From Pseudanabaena sp. BC1403 (GTDB taxonomy: Bacteria > Cyanobacteriota > Cyanobacteriia > Pseudanabaenales > Pseudanabaenaceae), in NCBI RefSeq assembly GCF_002914585.1, contig NZ_PDDM01000002.1, positions 186,001-250,000 on the forward strand: a stretch of 64,000 nucleotides of DNA, read 5' to 3'. The position numbers and the translations under genes were made by a program. Shown here piece by piece: positions 9,248 through 18,696 of the stretch. How positions within the stretch are numbered: position 1 is the first letter of the stretch; the number at the start of each line of letters is the position of its first letter. The notes beneath the pieces are model-generated. The model saw only the letters and a list, made by a program, of their open reading frames with translations. It made no database searches and was not told the origin of the DNA.

Positions 9248-12200
9248 TTAATTTCTTGATGATGCTTTTAATGGCACTAACTTACTTACTTTTGCCCAAC
9301 TCAACTCATGTATCAATACATAGGAGCAAGGAATCAGGAATAAAGTCAGGATTGTGGCAAGGGCTAAGCCTGAGAAAATTACGATTCCAAGTGGTTGTAA
9401 AAACTCACCACCATCGCCGCCGCCAAGGGCAAGCGGAAATGCACCGACAACAGTTGTAATCGTGGTCATCAAGATCGGACGTAAACGAGTGGGGGCAGCT
9501 TGCAACATCGCTTGGATACGACTACATTTCTGCTCCTCGCGTAATTGATTTGCCAGTTCCACCAGTACGATCGCATTATTCACGACAATCCCAATCAGCA
9601 AGATCACGCCGATTACTACCATCACATTGATCGAGCTATTGGTGACGTATAGTCCAACAACTCCACCAGCCAGTGCAAGGGGAATCGTCAGCATGATCAC
9701 AAGTGGATCGAGCAATGAGTTGTACTGTACTGCCATCACCACAAATACGAGGAATGAGGCAAGTAAGCCTAATGTTCCAAAGGCTCCAGATAGGTTGTCA
9801 TTAGCAGCTTTTGCAGAACTAGGTAATACGGTGACACCATCGGGCAGGTCAATTTCGGCGATCGCCTGTTCAGTTTGTTTGAGAGCATCACTAAGACTTG
9901 CGCCGCGCTCCACACTACCGAGGATTAGGTAAACCTGACGTTGATTAATCCGTTGAATTTCTCCTGGGGCGCGACCTTCGCTCAAAGTTGCCACATCAGC
10001 GAGGCGGACTGGTCGATTATTGCTGACAAATAGGGGGACTTGCTGCAACTGCGAAGAGTTTTGGCGTAACTCAGGATCAAGCTGTACGCGCACATCGACA
10101 AGGCGATCGCCACGTTGTAGTTGGGTGGGTACTGAACCTGTAATCGCAGTTTGCAGAGTGGAGCCGATCGCTTGGGTGGATAGTCCTAATGCTTGCAGAC
10201 GTTCCCAATCAGGAATAATTTGGACTTCAGGCTGACGAGCATCGGTATCGGGACGGAAAGTTGCGCCTTTAACTGACTTCTCTAAGACACTGAGAACTTC
10301 TAAACCTGCTTGGGTCAATAGGTCGGGGTTATTACCTTGCAAAACGACATCAATATCAGTTCTGGGTACAGGGGAATTATTGACAATAATCCCGCGCACT
10401 TGCCCAGGGTTAACCCGAACCCTCACTCCTGCTAGATTTAGTTTGGCTATTTCGCGATTAACGCGACTCACAAAACCCGTCAGGTCAGCATTTGGCTTGA
10501 GGGTAACCGTACTACCACTTCGCAAAGGATTAGCAGTAACGTTATTGCCAAAGGAACCACCGCCAATAGTAGCGAATGAGTAGGCTGTTTCAGGTTGCTT
10601 AATCAGAATTTCATCAACTAGCGCCATCACCTTAATATTCTCAGCAAGAGTTGTACCTGCTGGGAATTGAGCATTGACGTTGACATCACCTGTTTTGACT
10701 TGGGGGATGATTTCTTGGGGAAGTTGTCGCGCCATTAGGAAGCCACCACCGCCAAGGATTGCAAATAAAGCAATTATCACCAAAAGCCGATAATGGACAA
10801 TCCTTGCTAAAAATCCTGCATAGCCCAGAGTAGCCGCCGCAAAACGACGCTCAAATCCGACCATGAACCAAGATTCATTTAAACGGCTCGACCAAGGGAT
10901 TGCTAATAGTCGCGAAGCCATCATCGGCACTACAGTTACTGCAATCACAATCGAGGCAAGTACTGCAAAACTAATGGTCAGAATTAGTTGATTGAATAGT
11001 AGTGATAGAAATCCACCTAACAATAAGAATGGAAAAATTACGACAAGGTTGGTGCTAGTAGAAGCAATTAGAGCTGATTCAATTTCAGCACTGCTAGCCT
11101 GTGATTGGTTAATAATGTCGTCAAAGCCAGCCTCACCAGCATTGCGCTTGCGGATTTTCTCAATGCCGATAGTAATGTTCTCTAACATCACAATCGAGTT
11201 ATCCACAACAATACCGACACCAAGAGCAAGTCCACCTAAACTGAATAGGTTGAGAGAGAATCCAAAAATACCCATACAGATTACTGCCGCAAGGGTCGCT
11301 AGGGGAATTGCAAGAGAAATAATTAATGTCTGACGTAATGATCCTAGAAATAAAAACACAGCGATCGCCGCTAAGCCAGAACCAATAATCCCTGACCAAG
11401 CCACGTTAGCAACCGATGCCCTGATTAGCTTTGACTCGTCAATGGTGGCTGTTACCTCAGCATCACTGGGAATCAAGCCATTTTCCTGAAGGGTGGCAAT
11501 TTTTTCCTTGACGCGATCAACGACCTCAATCGTATTAGCATCGGGCTGCTTAGTTATGAGCAACCGCACCGCTTCCTGTCCATTTAATGTAGTGAAAACC
11601 CGTTGTTCCTCAGTACTATCAATAATCTCCGCAAAGTCACGCAAATAGACTTGTCTAGACTGGGTTGTAGCCGATGGATTACTAACCACAAAGGATAAAT
11701 TTTCTAGCTCTTTAGCATTTTTAAACTTGCCGATCGCCCGAGTCAGTGGCTCAACCGCGCCATTGCGTAACCTACCACCAGAAATATCGATATTGCGATC
11801 GCGCAATGCATCCAAAACATCATTAACGCTCACGCCTGCTGATTGTAATCGAGGCAGATCGAGATTAACCTGTACTTCTTCCTTTACTCCTCCAACTACA
11901 TCAACACCCGCAACCCCAGGCACGATCGCCAGTTCCCGACCCAACTCCTCATCCGCGAATAGTCGCAACTCTGGCAATGACAAAGAAGGCGATGTGAGCG
12001 CAAACTCATAGATCGGAAATTGAGACGGATCAAACTTAAAAATTCTTTCATTCTCGACGACATCAGGTAAACGACTACGCCCACGGTTGAAGCTAGCAAC
12101 AGCATCATTCAGCGCCTGATCAACATCACTACCTGCATCAAAAAACAAATCAACTCGCACTTGTCCTTCGCGAGTACGCGAAAAAAGCTGGTTAACGCCT

Positions 12201-12463
12201 TCCGTAATTGCCAAAGCTTCTTCTAGAGGTTTGGTGACTTCGGTAATAGCCACCTCTGGAGAAACCCCTGGAACATCAATCTGTACGCCGATGCGTGGAT
12301 AAACAATTGATGGAAGTAAGTCTACCTGCAATCGGGTGATATAAAATGCGCCCATCACAAAAATAGCGATCGTCAGCATCAGCGTACCGATGTGGCGGCG
12401 AATTGCCGTGGCGCTGATACTAAATCCTGTCGGCTTCGGATTGGACAAGTTTTGGTTGCTCAT
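9248..12463 (-). CDS. RND efflux transporter, HAE1/AcrB-type inner-membrane pump
   Basis: A 1071-residue RND pump, the normal length for the HAE1 class, working with the adaptor gene 60 bp upstream. The first membrane helix is near residues 27-45. A periplasmic porter loop follows (DVPGVSPEVAITEVTKPLEEAL, typical of the family). The TM4 segment GVGIVVDNSIVMLENI carries the proton-relay Asp. The second half repeats the pattern (about residue 565 onward) and ends with transmembrane helices in TTITTVVGAFPLALGGGDGGE. No TolC gene is adjacent. The substrate cannot be read from sequence; HAE1 pumps usually export hydrophobic or amphiphilic compounds. Confidence 0.95.
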   Translation of the reverse strand: MSNQNLSNPKPTGFSISATAIRRHIGTLMLTIAIFVMGAFYITRLQVDLLPSIVYPRIGVQIDVPGVSPEVAITEVTKPLEEALAITEGVNQLFSRTREGQVRVDLFFDAGSDVDQALNDAVASFNRGRSRLPDVVENERIFKFDPSQFPIYEFALTSPSLSLPELRLFADEELGRELAIVPGVAGVDVVGGVKEEVQVNLDLPRLQSAGVSVNDVLDALRDRNIDISGGRLRNGAVEPLTRAIGKFKNAKELENLSFVVSNPSATTQSRQVYLRDFAEIIDSTEEQRVFTTLNGQEAVRLLITKQPDANTIEVVDRVKEKIATLQENGLIPSDAEVTATIDESKLIRASVANVAWSGIIGSGLAAIAVFLFLGSLRQTLIISLAIPLATLAAVICMGIFGFSLNLFSLGGLALGVGIVVDNSIVMLENITIGIEKIRKRNAGEAGFDDIINQSQASSAEIESALIASTSTNLVVIFPFLLLGGFLSLLFNQLILTISFAVLASIVIAVTVVPMMASRLLAIPWSSRLNESWFMVGFERRFAAATLGYAGFLARIVHYRLLVIIALFAILGGGGFLMARQLPQEIIPQVKTGDVNVNAQFPAGTTLAENIKVMALVDEILIKQPETAYSFATIGGGSFGNNVTANPLRSGSTVTLKPNADLTGFVSRVNREIAKLNLAGVRVRVNPGQVRGIIVNNSPVPRTDIDVVLQGNNPDLLTQAGLEVLSVLEKSVKGATFRPDTDARQPEVQIIPDWERLQALGLSTQAIGSTLQTAITGSVPTQLQRGDRLVDVRVQLDPELRQNSSQLQQVPLFVSNNRPVRLADVATLSEGRAPGEIQRINQRQVYLILGSVERGASLSDALKQTEQAIAEIDLPDGVTVLPSSAKAANDNLSGAFGTLGLLASFLVFVVMAVQYNSLLDPLVIMLTIPLALAGGVVGLYVTNSSINVMVVIGVILLIGIVVNNAIVLVELANQLREEQKCSRIQAMLQAAPTRLRPILMTTITTVVGAFPLALGGGDGGEFLQPLGIVIFSGLALATILTLFLIPCSYVLIHELSWAKVSKLVPLKASSRN

Positions 12464-12488
12464 AGTTACCTCTTAAAATAATTAAAAA

Positions 12489-12529
12489 AAATAAAGATGT
12501 AAGGTGCAAAGTGCCTTACATCTTTATTT
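12489..12529. repeat. Hairpin between adaptor and pump genes
   Basis: Arms TAAAGATGTAAGG and CCTTACATCTTTA enclose a GC-poor loop. The hairpin lies inside the adaptor-pump operon and overlaps the adaptor stop codon, so it may attenuate the pump or protect the upstream mRNA end rather than end the operon. Confidence 0.65.
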
Positions 12530-13894
12530 AGAAGATTCCGATAACACGCTGAGCTTGACAGAATCACCATCCTGCAATTTGCCCCCACTTCTGACCACGA
12601 TGCGATCGCCTTCTTTTAAACCAGAGAGAATCACGACTTTACCATCACGGCGATCGCCAAGGGTAACTTTACGCGCCGCCACTTTCGGCTCTTGCTGATC
12701 ACCAGTAATCACAAAAACTGTGCCAGTTTTTGGCTTGCCTTGATTACTAGCATTAGGATTAGACTTGGTATCGGTTTTTGGCTTCGCTTGAGTTGTATTT
12801 GCATCTTTAGGTGATGGGGTCGGTCGTCCTGCTACCTCTAGAGCTGTTTCTGCGATCGCAATCTGACGAGCCTGATTACTGGAAAACTGCACTCTCGCTA
12901 GCTGACCGCTTCCCAATTTATTATCGCGATTAGGAACGACAACTTCTACAGGAATCAATCTCGCTACAGGATCAGCTACTGGTGAAATCCGTCTCACCGT
13001 TCCTGTAAACTTTTGATTTGGGAATGTATCAAATCGCACGTCAACCGATTGATTTAAACGAACCTTACTAATTTCCAGCTCTGAAATCAGCACAATTACC
13101 TTAACTTGACTAAAATCACCTAATTTTATAACGTCATTTCCTGCGAATAGAAGATTCCCCGTTTCACTAACGCGCTCTAGCACAACCCCACTAATCGGTG
13201 CAGTAATCGTAGTGTAGGATTGACGCTCTTGTTCCCTTAGTCTAATCGCTTCTTGAGCTAAAACTCTCTGTGAACTTGCTCCCACCGTTTGTTGCTGAAG
13301 ACTGACTTGTTGCTCAGCAGATCGCAATGATTGCTCGGCAGTTCGCGCACGGGTAATTGCAGTCTCCGCAGTTTGAGAAGATACGGCTCCATCTTTAGCC
13401 AATTGGGTGAAGCGGTTCGCATCAGCTTGTGCCTGTTGGTATTCCAGTCTGGCTCGTTCTACTTGAGCGCGAGCATTACCCACGCCAGCACTTGCTTGCG
13501 AAACTTCTGCTTCTCTCGCTGCAACTTCCGCTTCGGCCTGTAGCACAGTTGCGGATAGAACTGCATCATCCAATTGGGCGATTGATTGTCCAGTTTCCAC
13601 GCGATCGCCAACATCCACATTCAGATCGAGCAAACGCCCTTCCAGTCTCGATTTTACCGACACTTCTCTGATTGGTGCAGTTGTGCCTGTGTACTCTGTC
13701 TCAGCTTGGAGAGTATCAAATTTAGCGATTGCCACATCTACAGCTGTAGATGGTTTTTGGCTTTGTGTCTGGGCTTGAGTTGCGTCTTTAGCTGCACCAC
13801 AGCTAGTAATTCCAACTGATAAGCCTGTGATCGCCGCTAACATCCAAATAGCTTTCATAGGTGTGATGGCAAATGTTGAGTTTTCTAAAGCCAT
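12524..13894 (-). CDS. RND efflux periplasmic adaptor (membrane fusion protein), probable lipoprotein
   Basis: Adaptor subunit that links the RND pump encoded next to an outer-membrane channel. An ATG twelve codons inside the listed start (13858) gives MKAIWMLAAITGLSV followed by the lipobox ITSC, which looks like the true lipoprotein signal, so 13894 may be too early. A barrel/lipoyl half-motif follows (VKSRLEGRLLDLNVDVGDRVETGQSIAQLDD), then a long alpha-helical hairpin rich in Ala/Glu/Gln (about residues 105-220), the second lipoyl half (TTITAPISGVVLERVSETGNLLF) and a beta-barrel domain. A Pro/Thr/Lys-rich insert (about 360-395) precedes the membrane-proximal domain. It is co-directional with the pump, 60 bp apart. 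Confidence 0.94.
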   Translation of the reverse strand: MALENSTFAITPMKAIWMLAAITGLSVGITSCGAAKDATQAQTQSQKPSTAVDVAIAKFDTLQAETEYTGTTAPIREVSVKSRLEGRLLDLNVDVGDRVETGQSIAQLDDAVLSATVLQAEAEVAAREAEVSQASAGVGNARAQVERARLEYQQAQADANRFTQLAKDGAVSSQTAETAITRARTAEQSLRSAEQQVSLQQQTVGASSQRVLAQEAIRLREQERQSYTTITAPISGVVLERVSETGNLLFAGNDVIKLGDFSQVKVIVLISELEISKVRLNQSVDVRFDTFPNQKFTGTVRRISPVADPVARLIPVEVVVPNRDNKLGSGQLARVQFSSNQARQIAIAETALEVAGRPTPSPKDANTTQAKPKTDTKSNPNASNQGKPKTGTVFVITGDQQEPKVAARKVTLGDRRDGKVVILSGLKEGDRIVVRSGGKLQDGDSVKLSVLSESSK

Positions 13895-14043
13895 TCTAAG
13901 CGATGTTACTTTATTTTGCGCGAGATTCTCACGATAAATCCTTTAGTTAATAAATGCTTGCTGTCATCACTACCTATGTCAATATAGATGGAGAAATAGT
14001 CATAAATCCCTGAAATTATCTAATTTCAGCTAATTTCGCCTCA

Positions 14044-14883
14044 ATGATTCCTCCAAATGTGGTAGCATTCATCTTTTCTATTGTGATCAGTGCAATCGCT
14101 ATAGGAATTTTGTGCTATCCATTTTTTGTGAAGTGGCAACGCGATCGCCTCATGGCGCAGCAATTTCCTAAGTCATGGTTAAGCATTATCGAAAGTAATC
14201 TTTCTATTTATAAGAGTATGACTTCTGAACAGCAAAAAGAATTGCTCGGCTATATACAAGTATTTCTGAAAGAGAAGCAATTTATTGGCTGTCTAGGATT
14301 GCAAATTACGCAAGAGATTAAAGTGACGATCGCGGCAATCGCCTGTTTGTTGTTATTTGGCGATCGTAAAACTTACTTTCCAAATCTGCGATCGATTTTG
14401 GTTTATCCTCACGCTTACATCGTCAATGAGATGGTGATGAGCGATCGCTATGTAGTGGAAGAACGTCGTGTCGCTAGATTAGGAGAGTCATGGACAAGAG
14501 ATCAATTGGTTCTCTCTTGGGAGCAGGTACAGCAGGATATTCGCAATTGGCAAGATGGACATAATGTGGTGCTGCATGAGTTTGCACACCAGCTTGATCA
14601 AGAAGATGGGCAAGCTGAAGGTGTGCCAATTTTATCAAGAGCAATGGATTATGCGGCATGGTCAAAGGTGATGACGACAGAATATTTGCAACTATGCGAT
14701 CGCGTGGAATGTGGGAAAAAAACTGTCATTGATAGTTATGGTGCGACTAATCCTGCGGAGTTTTTTGCGGTGGCAACGGAGACATTTTTTGAGAAGCCAC
14801 ATCAGTTAAACCAAAAGCATCCTTCTCTTTACGAAATCTTGCAAAGATACTATTACCTCGATCCTCGTCAATGGCAACATTAA
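14044..14883 (+). CDS. M90 family (MtfA-like) zinc metallopeptidase
   Basis: A 279-residue member of the MtfA/M90 peptidase family. An N-terminal membrane anchor (about residues 5-28) is followed by a soluble domain carrying the zinc-binding signature VVLHEFAHQLDQEDG. A downstream Glu-containing segment (YGATNPAEFFAVATETFFE) supplies the third ligand in the family. E. coli MtfA is a cytosolic peptidase that inactivates the Mlc repressor; Mlc is not expected here, so the substrate is unknown. The gene stands alone and is convergent with ndhN. Confidence 0.88.
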   Translation: MIPPNVVAFIFSIVISAIAIGILCYPFFVKWQRDRLMAQQFPKSWLSIIESNLSIYKSMTSEQQKELLGYIQVFLKEKQFIGCLGLQITQEIKVTIAAIACLLLFGDRKTYFPNLRSILVYPHAYIVNEMVMSDRYVVEERRVARLGESWTRDQLVLSWEQVQQDIRNWQDGHNVVLHEFAHQLDQEDGQAEGVPILSRAMDYAAWSKVMTTEYLQLCDRVECGKKTVIDSYGATNPAEFFAVATETFFEKPHQLNQKHPSLYEILQRYYYLDPRQWQH

Positions 14884-14905
14884 AGCTATATATTTAGCCA
14901 CTAAC

Positions 14906-14948
14906 CTAAAGGAGAGATGCGGCGCTTTGCGCCGCATCTCTCCTTTAG
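14906..14948. terminator. Long hairpin, TTT loop, between convergent genes
   Basis: A perfect palindrome with 20-bp arms (GGCGC-TTT-GCGCC apex) starts 23 bp after the peptidase stop. It lies in a convergent gap with ndhN, so a bidirectional terminator is plausible. Confidence 0.7.
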
Positions 14949-14957
14949 TAATAAATC

Positions 14958-14986
14958 AAAGAGGGGGAGCTACGCTCCCCCTCTTT
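14958..14986. terminator. Hairpin, TAC loop, just downstream of ndhN
   Basis: A perfect palindrome with 13-bp arms (GGAGC-TAC-GCTCC apex) and A/T tracts on both sides ends 5 bp from the ndhN stop. It is a good candidate for the ndhN terminator. Confidence 0.7.
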
Positions 14987-14990
14987 AGAT

Positions 14991-15440
14991 TTATGCCGCA
15001 ACAGCTTGCTTGAGCGGTTGCCAAGTCACTTGGCGATCGCTACCTGTTTCAATTACGATTTTTACTCTTGGATCGCGATCGGGAATCTGGCTTAAAGTCT
15101 CAAGTTCTTCCTTGGACAGGTATTTACCCTCGATCAGCCACACAACTAAGCCCTTAGCTTTAGGAGGTAAAGCATTGAGACGAAATTGGATCGCAGGTGG
15201 GATGAAATATGTGCGAATCTCGGTTTTGCCAAGGTGAGAAGGACGCACGCCATGAACTCCAGTGAGATAGCTATTCACATCACCTAAACCACGCGCAGAA
15301 ATGAACAAAATGTCATAACCTGCATTCTTCAGTCTGAGTTGGTAGCGACCTTCATATCCGCCTTCTGGGGGAACGCGCATTGCTAAAGCGCCTGCCTTTT
15401 CTAGGTCTTTGACAATTTTATCGGTTGCAATCAAGGGCAT
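14991..15440 (-). CDS. ndhN: NAD(P)H-quinone oxidoreductase subunit N (NdhN)
   Basis: Peripheral subunit specific to the photosynthetic (cyanobacterial/chloroplast) NDH-1 complex, which takes electrons from ferredoxin for cyclic electron flow and respiration at the thylakoid membrane. The 149-residue length fits the family. Diagnostic stretches are DLEKAGALAMRVPPEGG, EGRYQLRLKNAGYD, ARGLGDVNSYLTGVHGVRP and LPPKAKGLVVWLIEG. A Shine-Dalgarno-like AGGAT lies about 8 bases before the ATG. It is flanked by hairpins on both sides and is probably monocistronic. Confidence 0.95.
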   Translation of the reverse strand: MPLIATDKIVKDLEKAGALAMRVPPEGGYEGRYQLRLKNAGYDILFISARGLGDVNSYLTGVHGVRPSHLGKTEIRTYFIPPAIQFRLNALPPKAKGLVVWLIEGKYLSKEELETLSQIPDRDPRVKIVIETGSDRQVTWQPLKQAVAA

Positions 15441-15491
15441 GGTGACATCCTATGCTAAACGCTAAATATAGAGCTAACAGTATTTTATACC

Positions 15492-15534
15492 TAGAAAGGA
15501 AAAGGATGCGCTTCGCGCATCCTTTTCCTTTCTA
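15492..15534. repeat. Perfect hairpin, 20-bp arms, TTC loop
   Basis: A perfect palindrome (GCGC-TTC-GCGC apex) lies between the ndhN start and the stop of the zinc-ribbon gene upstream on the same strand. It could terminate the zinc-ribbon transcript. Confidence 0.75.
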
Positions 15535-15562
15535 AAAAATGATCCAAAACAGGGGGATGGAC

Positions 15563-15946
15563 TCATTCGACAACTTGGACATCAACATCGATAGTGCCTG
15601 GTGGGGTAAGCCGTACAAATTTATTTTGCTGCTCTTGCAAAGGTTCACCACAGTTAGGACATTGAAACTGACTTGACCTTGAGGCATTAAAAGTTGTGTC
15701 GCATATAGGACAATCTGCTGTCACGATGCTGCGTTTAATCCACCATTGCAAACCAAAAAAGGCGACGACAGGGACTACTGTAATGAAACCAATCAAGATG
15801 AAAAACGAGTTAACTAGCCAACCTAGCCCGATCGCACTAAATGCCCAAAAAACCAGCATAGTCGTTAGCCAAAAACGCACACCTGACCAGCGATCGCCAC
15901 CACCGCCGCCATTGGGAAAATTATTGCCAAATGTGTAGTATTTCAT
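15563..15946 (-). CDS. Conserved membrane protein with C-terminal zinc ribbon
   Basis: A 127-residue protein of unknown function. A Gly-rich N-terminus (GGGGGDRWSG) precedes two transmembrane segments at about residues 25-45 and 46-68. A CxxC...CxxC zinc ribbon follows (CPICDTTFNASRSSQFQCPNCG), then a short tail. The ribbon probably faces the cytosol or stroma-like side. This arrangement recalls small cyanobacterial and plastid zinc-ribbon membrane proteins, but I cannot name a function. It starts about 260 bp from the potassium transporter gene on the opposite strand. Confidence 0.75.
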   Translation of the reverse strand: MKYYTFGNNFPNGGGGGDRWSGVRFWLTTMLVFWAFSAIGLGWLVNSFFILIGFITVVPVVAFFGLQWWIKRSIVTADCPICDTTFNASRSSQFQCPNCGEPLQEQQNKFVRLTPPGTIDVDVQVVE

Positions 15947-16038
15947 TAGTTTCAGTCCCTGTAACCCTGTATTTGCATAATAGCGATCGTAACACTCTTA
16001 TCTAATGTTGCCCTTCTGTCATTGGGTATGGTTAACCA

Positions 16039-16087
16039 CAAATAATGATTAGAGGCGGCGCTTTGCGCCACCTCTAATCATTATTTG
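16039..16087. repeat. Hairpin, TTT loop, in a divergent intergenic region
   Basis: A near-perfect palindrome with 23-bp arms (one mismatch, GGCGC-TTT-GCGCC apex) lies between two divergently transcribed genes. No transcript ends here, so it is unlikely to be a simple terminator. Confidence 0.75.
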
Positions 16088-16088
16088 C

Positions 16089-16110
16089 AAGGGGAGGGCT
16101 AGGGTGGGGT
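16089..16110 (+). repeat. G-run dispersed repeat with G-quadruplex pattern
   Basis: Four runs of three or four G separated by A, CTA and T (16091-16109). The sequence resembles a short dispersed repeat that I recall as common in cyanobacterial intergenic DNA. It lies about 100 bp upstream of the KtrB start. Confidence 0.5.
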
Positions 16111-16207
16111 AAATTTTCGGTGATACGACGAGAATTTGTGTCGTCTCTATTCCAATGATCGCTATAGAATTAATTTTGTAACTCACGGATATATTTGCGG
16201 AATCAAC

Positions 16208-17542
16208 GTGAACCCTGCTAGAACAATTTGTCTTGGCTTTGTGGCTGTCATAGCAATTGGGACATTTTTACTAATGCTGCCCATATCAACTAGTAACGGC
16301 ACATGGTCAGATCTGATCACCGCTTTATTTACCTCTACCTCGGCTGTATGTGTAACGGGTTTATCGGTAGTTGATGTCGGTAAATTTTATTCATTTTGGG
16401 GACAACTGTTCCTGACATTGTTAGTCCAAATAGGCGGATTGGGCTATATGACTGCGACTACCATCCTCCTATTGCTGATTGGACGTAGATTTAGCCTGAG
16501 GGACAAAGTGACTTTGCAGTCCGCATTGGATACAAATGGTATTCGTAGCGGTCTGCAATTAGTTAAGTCAATCATTGCCGTGACAATGTTATTTGAGTTG
16601 ACTGGGGTATTTGCCCTGATGCCCATCTTTAGCCAAAAAATGAGCTTTACTGAAAGTGTTTGGCAATCAATTTTTCATAGCGTTAATGCTTTTAATAATG
16701 CTGGTTTTAGCCTATTCACAGATAATTTGATGGGCTATGTGAATTCACCGATGGTGAGTATCATTATTGGCTTACTGATTATTTTTGGTGGCATTGGCTA
16801 TCAAGTGATTTTAGAAGGCTATCTATGGTTAAGAACAAAATTTTCACGCGATCGCGATTACATCTCCTTTAGTCTGACCTTCTGCGTAGCCACCAGTACA
16901 ACCATTGCCTTACTCCTATTTGGCACTATATTTTTCTGGTTGACAGAGTTTAGTAATAGCGAAACATTGGGTAAATTGCCACTGTTTGATCAGATCATTG
17001 GTGCTTGGTTTCAGTCGGTTACTACGCGCACGGCTGGCTTCAATACGATTGACAATGGCAAAATGACTGTGACTGGGATATTTATCACGATCGCTTTAAT
17101 GTTTATCGGTGCAAGCCCTGGAGGTACAGGTGGTGGCATTAAAACCACAACTGCTAGGATTTTGGCTAGTTGTACGGGCGCAGCATTGCAGGGTCGAGAT
17201 CAAATCAATCTTTATAAGCTGCAAGTACCAAATGGTCTGATCTTAAAAGCAGTTGGTGTCGCAGTGGGTTCATTATTTACAGTAATTTGTTCGACAGGGT
17301 TACTATCATTAACTGATCGCAATATGGGCTTTATAAATATTCTATTTGAAGCTACTTCAGCATTCGCCACAGTCGGCTTATCGACTGGCATTACTTCATC
17401 GTTATCCTCAGCAGGCAGACTCGTGATAATTGCCACAATGTATATCGGTCGGGTTGGCGTATTACTATTGATGGCAGCAATCTTTACTGATACCCGTCCT
17501 AGTCTGATTAAATATCCTCAAGAGTCGATGCTAGTTGGTTGA
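16208..17542 (+). CDS. ktrB: Potassium uptake channel subunit KtrB (TrkH/NtpJ family)
   Basis: Membrane subunit of the Na+-dependent Ktr potassium uptake system. Eight or more transmembrane helices form four MPM repeats whose pore loops are visible: TSAVCVTGLSVV, NAFNNAGFSLF, TTRTAGFNTID and SAFATVGLSTG, each with the selectivity-filter Gly. The frame is open from a TTG at 16136, but the extra 24 residues are not membrane-like. The GTG at 16208 starts directly before the first helix and is preferred, giving 444 residues, normal for KtrB. The regulatory subunit gene follows 76 bp downstream on the same strand. Confidence 0.92.
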   Translation: MNPARTICLGFVAVIAIGTFLLMLPISTSNGTWSDLITALFTSTSAVCVTGLSVVDVGKFYSFWGQLFLTLLVQIGGLGYMTATTILLLLIGRRFSLRDKVTLQSALDTNGIRSGLQLVKSIIAVTMLFELTGVFALMPIFSQKMSFTESVWQSIFHSVNAFNNAGFSLFTDNLMGYVNSPMVSIIIGLLIIFGGIGYQVILEGYLWLRTKFSRDRDYISFSLTFCVATSTTIALLLFGTIFFWLTEFSNSETLGKLPLFDQIIGAWFQSVTTRTAGFNTIDNGKMTVTGIFITIALMFIGASPGGTGGGIKTTTARILASCTGAALQGRDQINLYKLQVPNGLILKAVGVAVGSLFTVICSTGLLSLTDRNMGFINILFEATSAFATVGLSTGITSSLSSAGRLVIIATMYIGRVGVLLLMAAIFTDTRPSLIKYPQESMLVG

Positions 17543-17618
17543 GCCACTAAAAACATTGCTACTTGCTGTCTTTAGTAATATTTAAAATAAATCACCGTAA
17601 GGAATACAGGAAAATTTT

Positions 17619-18395
17619 GTGGATATATCTTCTTTAAGCTTTTTTCGTAGTCTGCGCCACGAAAACAAGCAATTTGCCGTGATTGGCTTAGGACGATTTG
17701 GGAGATCGGTATGCTCGACCCTTGATCGCTTAGGGCATGAGGTCTTAGCTGCTGACAAAGACGAAGAGAGTGTCAGTCATGTTCGAGCCAATAACCTAGC
17801 AGCGCATTGTATTCAATTAGATTCCACTAATCCACTTGCACTCAAAGAATCTGGCATTCTCGAAATTGATACGGTGATTGTTGCGATCGGCAATTTTTTA
17901 GAAGAGAGTATTATCACTACTTTGAATGTGAAGGAAGCGGGAGTGAAGCACGTTGTTGCGAAGGCTTCATCAGAAGTACATGGGACTTTGCTCAAAAAAG
18001 TTGGTGCGGATCTAGTCGTTTATCCTGAAGCAGAAATGGGAAGAGCATTGGCGCGATCGCTAACTCAACGAGGCATTTTAGAGCGCTTTGAACTCGATCC
18101 AGATAATAGTATTGTCGAAGTGATGGTTCCTGAAGAGTTTGATGGCAAGACGATCCTAGAACTAAAGCTGCGTGGTCACTATGGCGTAAATGTGATTGCC
18201 GTTAGCCATGATCAAAAGTTTGAAATCAACCCTGATCCAAACCAAAAGCTGTTCAAAGGATCAGCGATCGTTGTAATTGGCAGCAACAAAAATATTAGTC
18301 GTCTGCCAATTTCCTGTGATTTGTTCAATAACGATGGAACTTCCGTAACAACTCAGTTGCCATTACATCAATCATCAGAAGTCAAACTTAAATAG
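17619..18395 (+). CDS. ktrA: Potassium uptake regulatory subunit KtrA (RCK/TrkA family)
   Basis: Cytosolic ring-forming subunit that gates KtrB in response to nucleotides. The RCK_N Rossmann domain (about residues 17-140) has GLGRFGRS at 23-30 and the acidic end of strand two (AADKDEE) for ribose binding. RCK_C follows at about 150-235 (ELKLRGHYGVNVIAV). The tail of about 25 residues is variable. The GTG start has a CAGGA ribosome-binding site 8 bases upstream. It is co-transcribed with ktrB by spacing and strand. Confidence 0.93.
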   Translation: MDISSLSFFRSLRHENKQFAVIGLGRFGRSVCSTLDRLGHEVLAADKDEESVSHVRANNLAAHCIQLDSTNPLALKESGILEIDTVIVAIGNFLEESIITTLNVKEAGVKHVVAKASSEVHGTLLKKVGADLVVYPEAEMGRALARSLTQRGILERFELDPDNSIVEVMVPEEFDGKTILELKLRGHYGVNVIAVSHDQKFEINPDPNQKLFKGSAIVVIGSNKNISRLPISCDLFNNDGTSVTTQLPLHQSSEVKLK

Positions 18396-18696
18396 CTGAT
18401 GTTATGTGTAGAAAGCAGATAATGAATCTCTTGCTGGTAGTGAATCAGGGCAGACACGGGTGGATTGCCCCTATCTGAATAATATTTATGCTCTGTAGGT
18501 GCTGCGCCCCCTTGCCAGACTTAAGCCTCAGCTATCTCAGGAATTCTATCTAGGTATGGTGATTTAAATAGAATAAAACCAAAAATTTAGAGTCAGCGCT
18601 TTGCGCTGACTCTAAATTTTTGGTTTTGAGGAGGAACTGAATCCTAATAAGTGTTTTTAACTAAACCTTAACTATTTTAGGCTCAGGAAATATAAT
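18396..18696. other. Intergenic region after ktrA
   Basis: A 301-bp gap with no convincing ORF. It holds a G-rich segment at about 18447-18477 (GGGCAGACACGGGTGGATTG...) resembling dispersed short repeats I recall from other cyanobacteria, and the hairpin described separately at 18575-18627. Promoter elements for the next gene could not be assigned with confidence. Confidence 0.5.
18575..18627. repeat. Perfect hairpin, 25-bp arms, TTT loop
   Basis: A perfect palindrome (AGCGC-TTT-GCGCT apex) lies 180 bp after the ktrA stop and 70 bp before the next start on the same strand. The distance from ktrA argues weakly against a primary terminator role. Confidence 0.8.
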
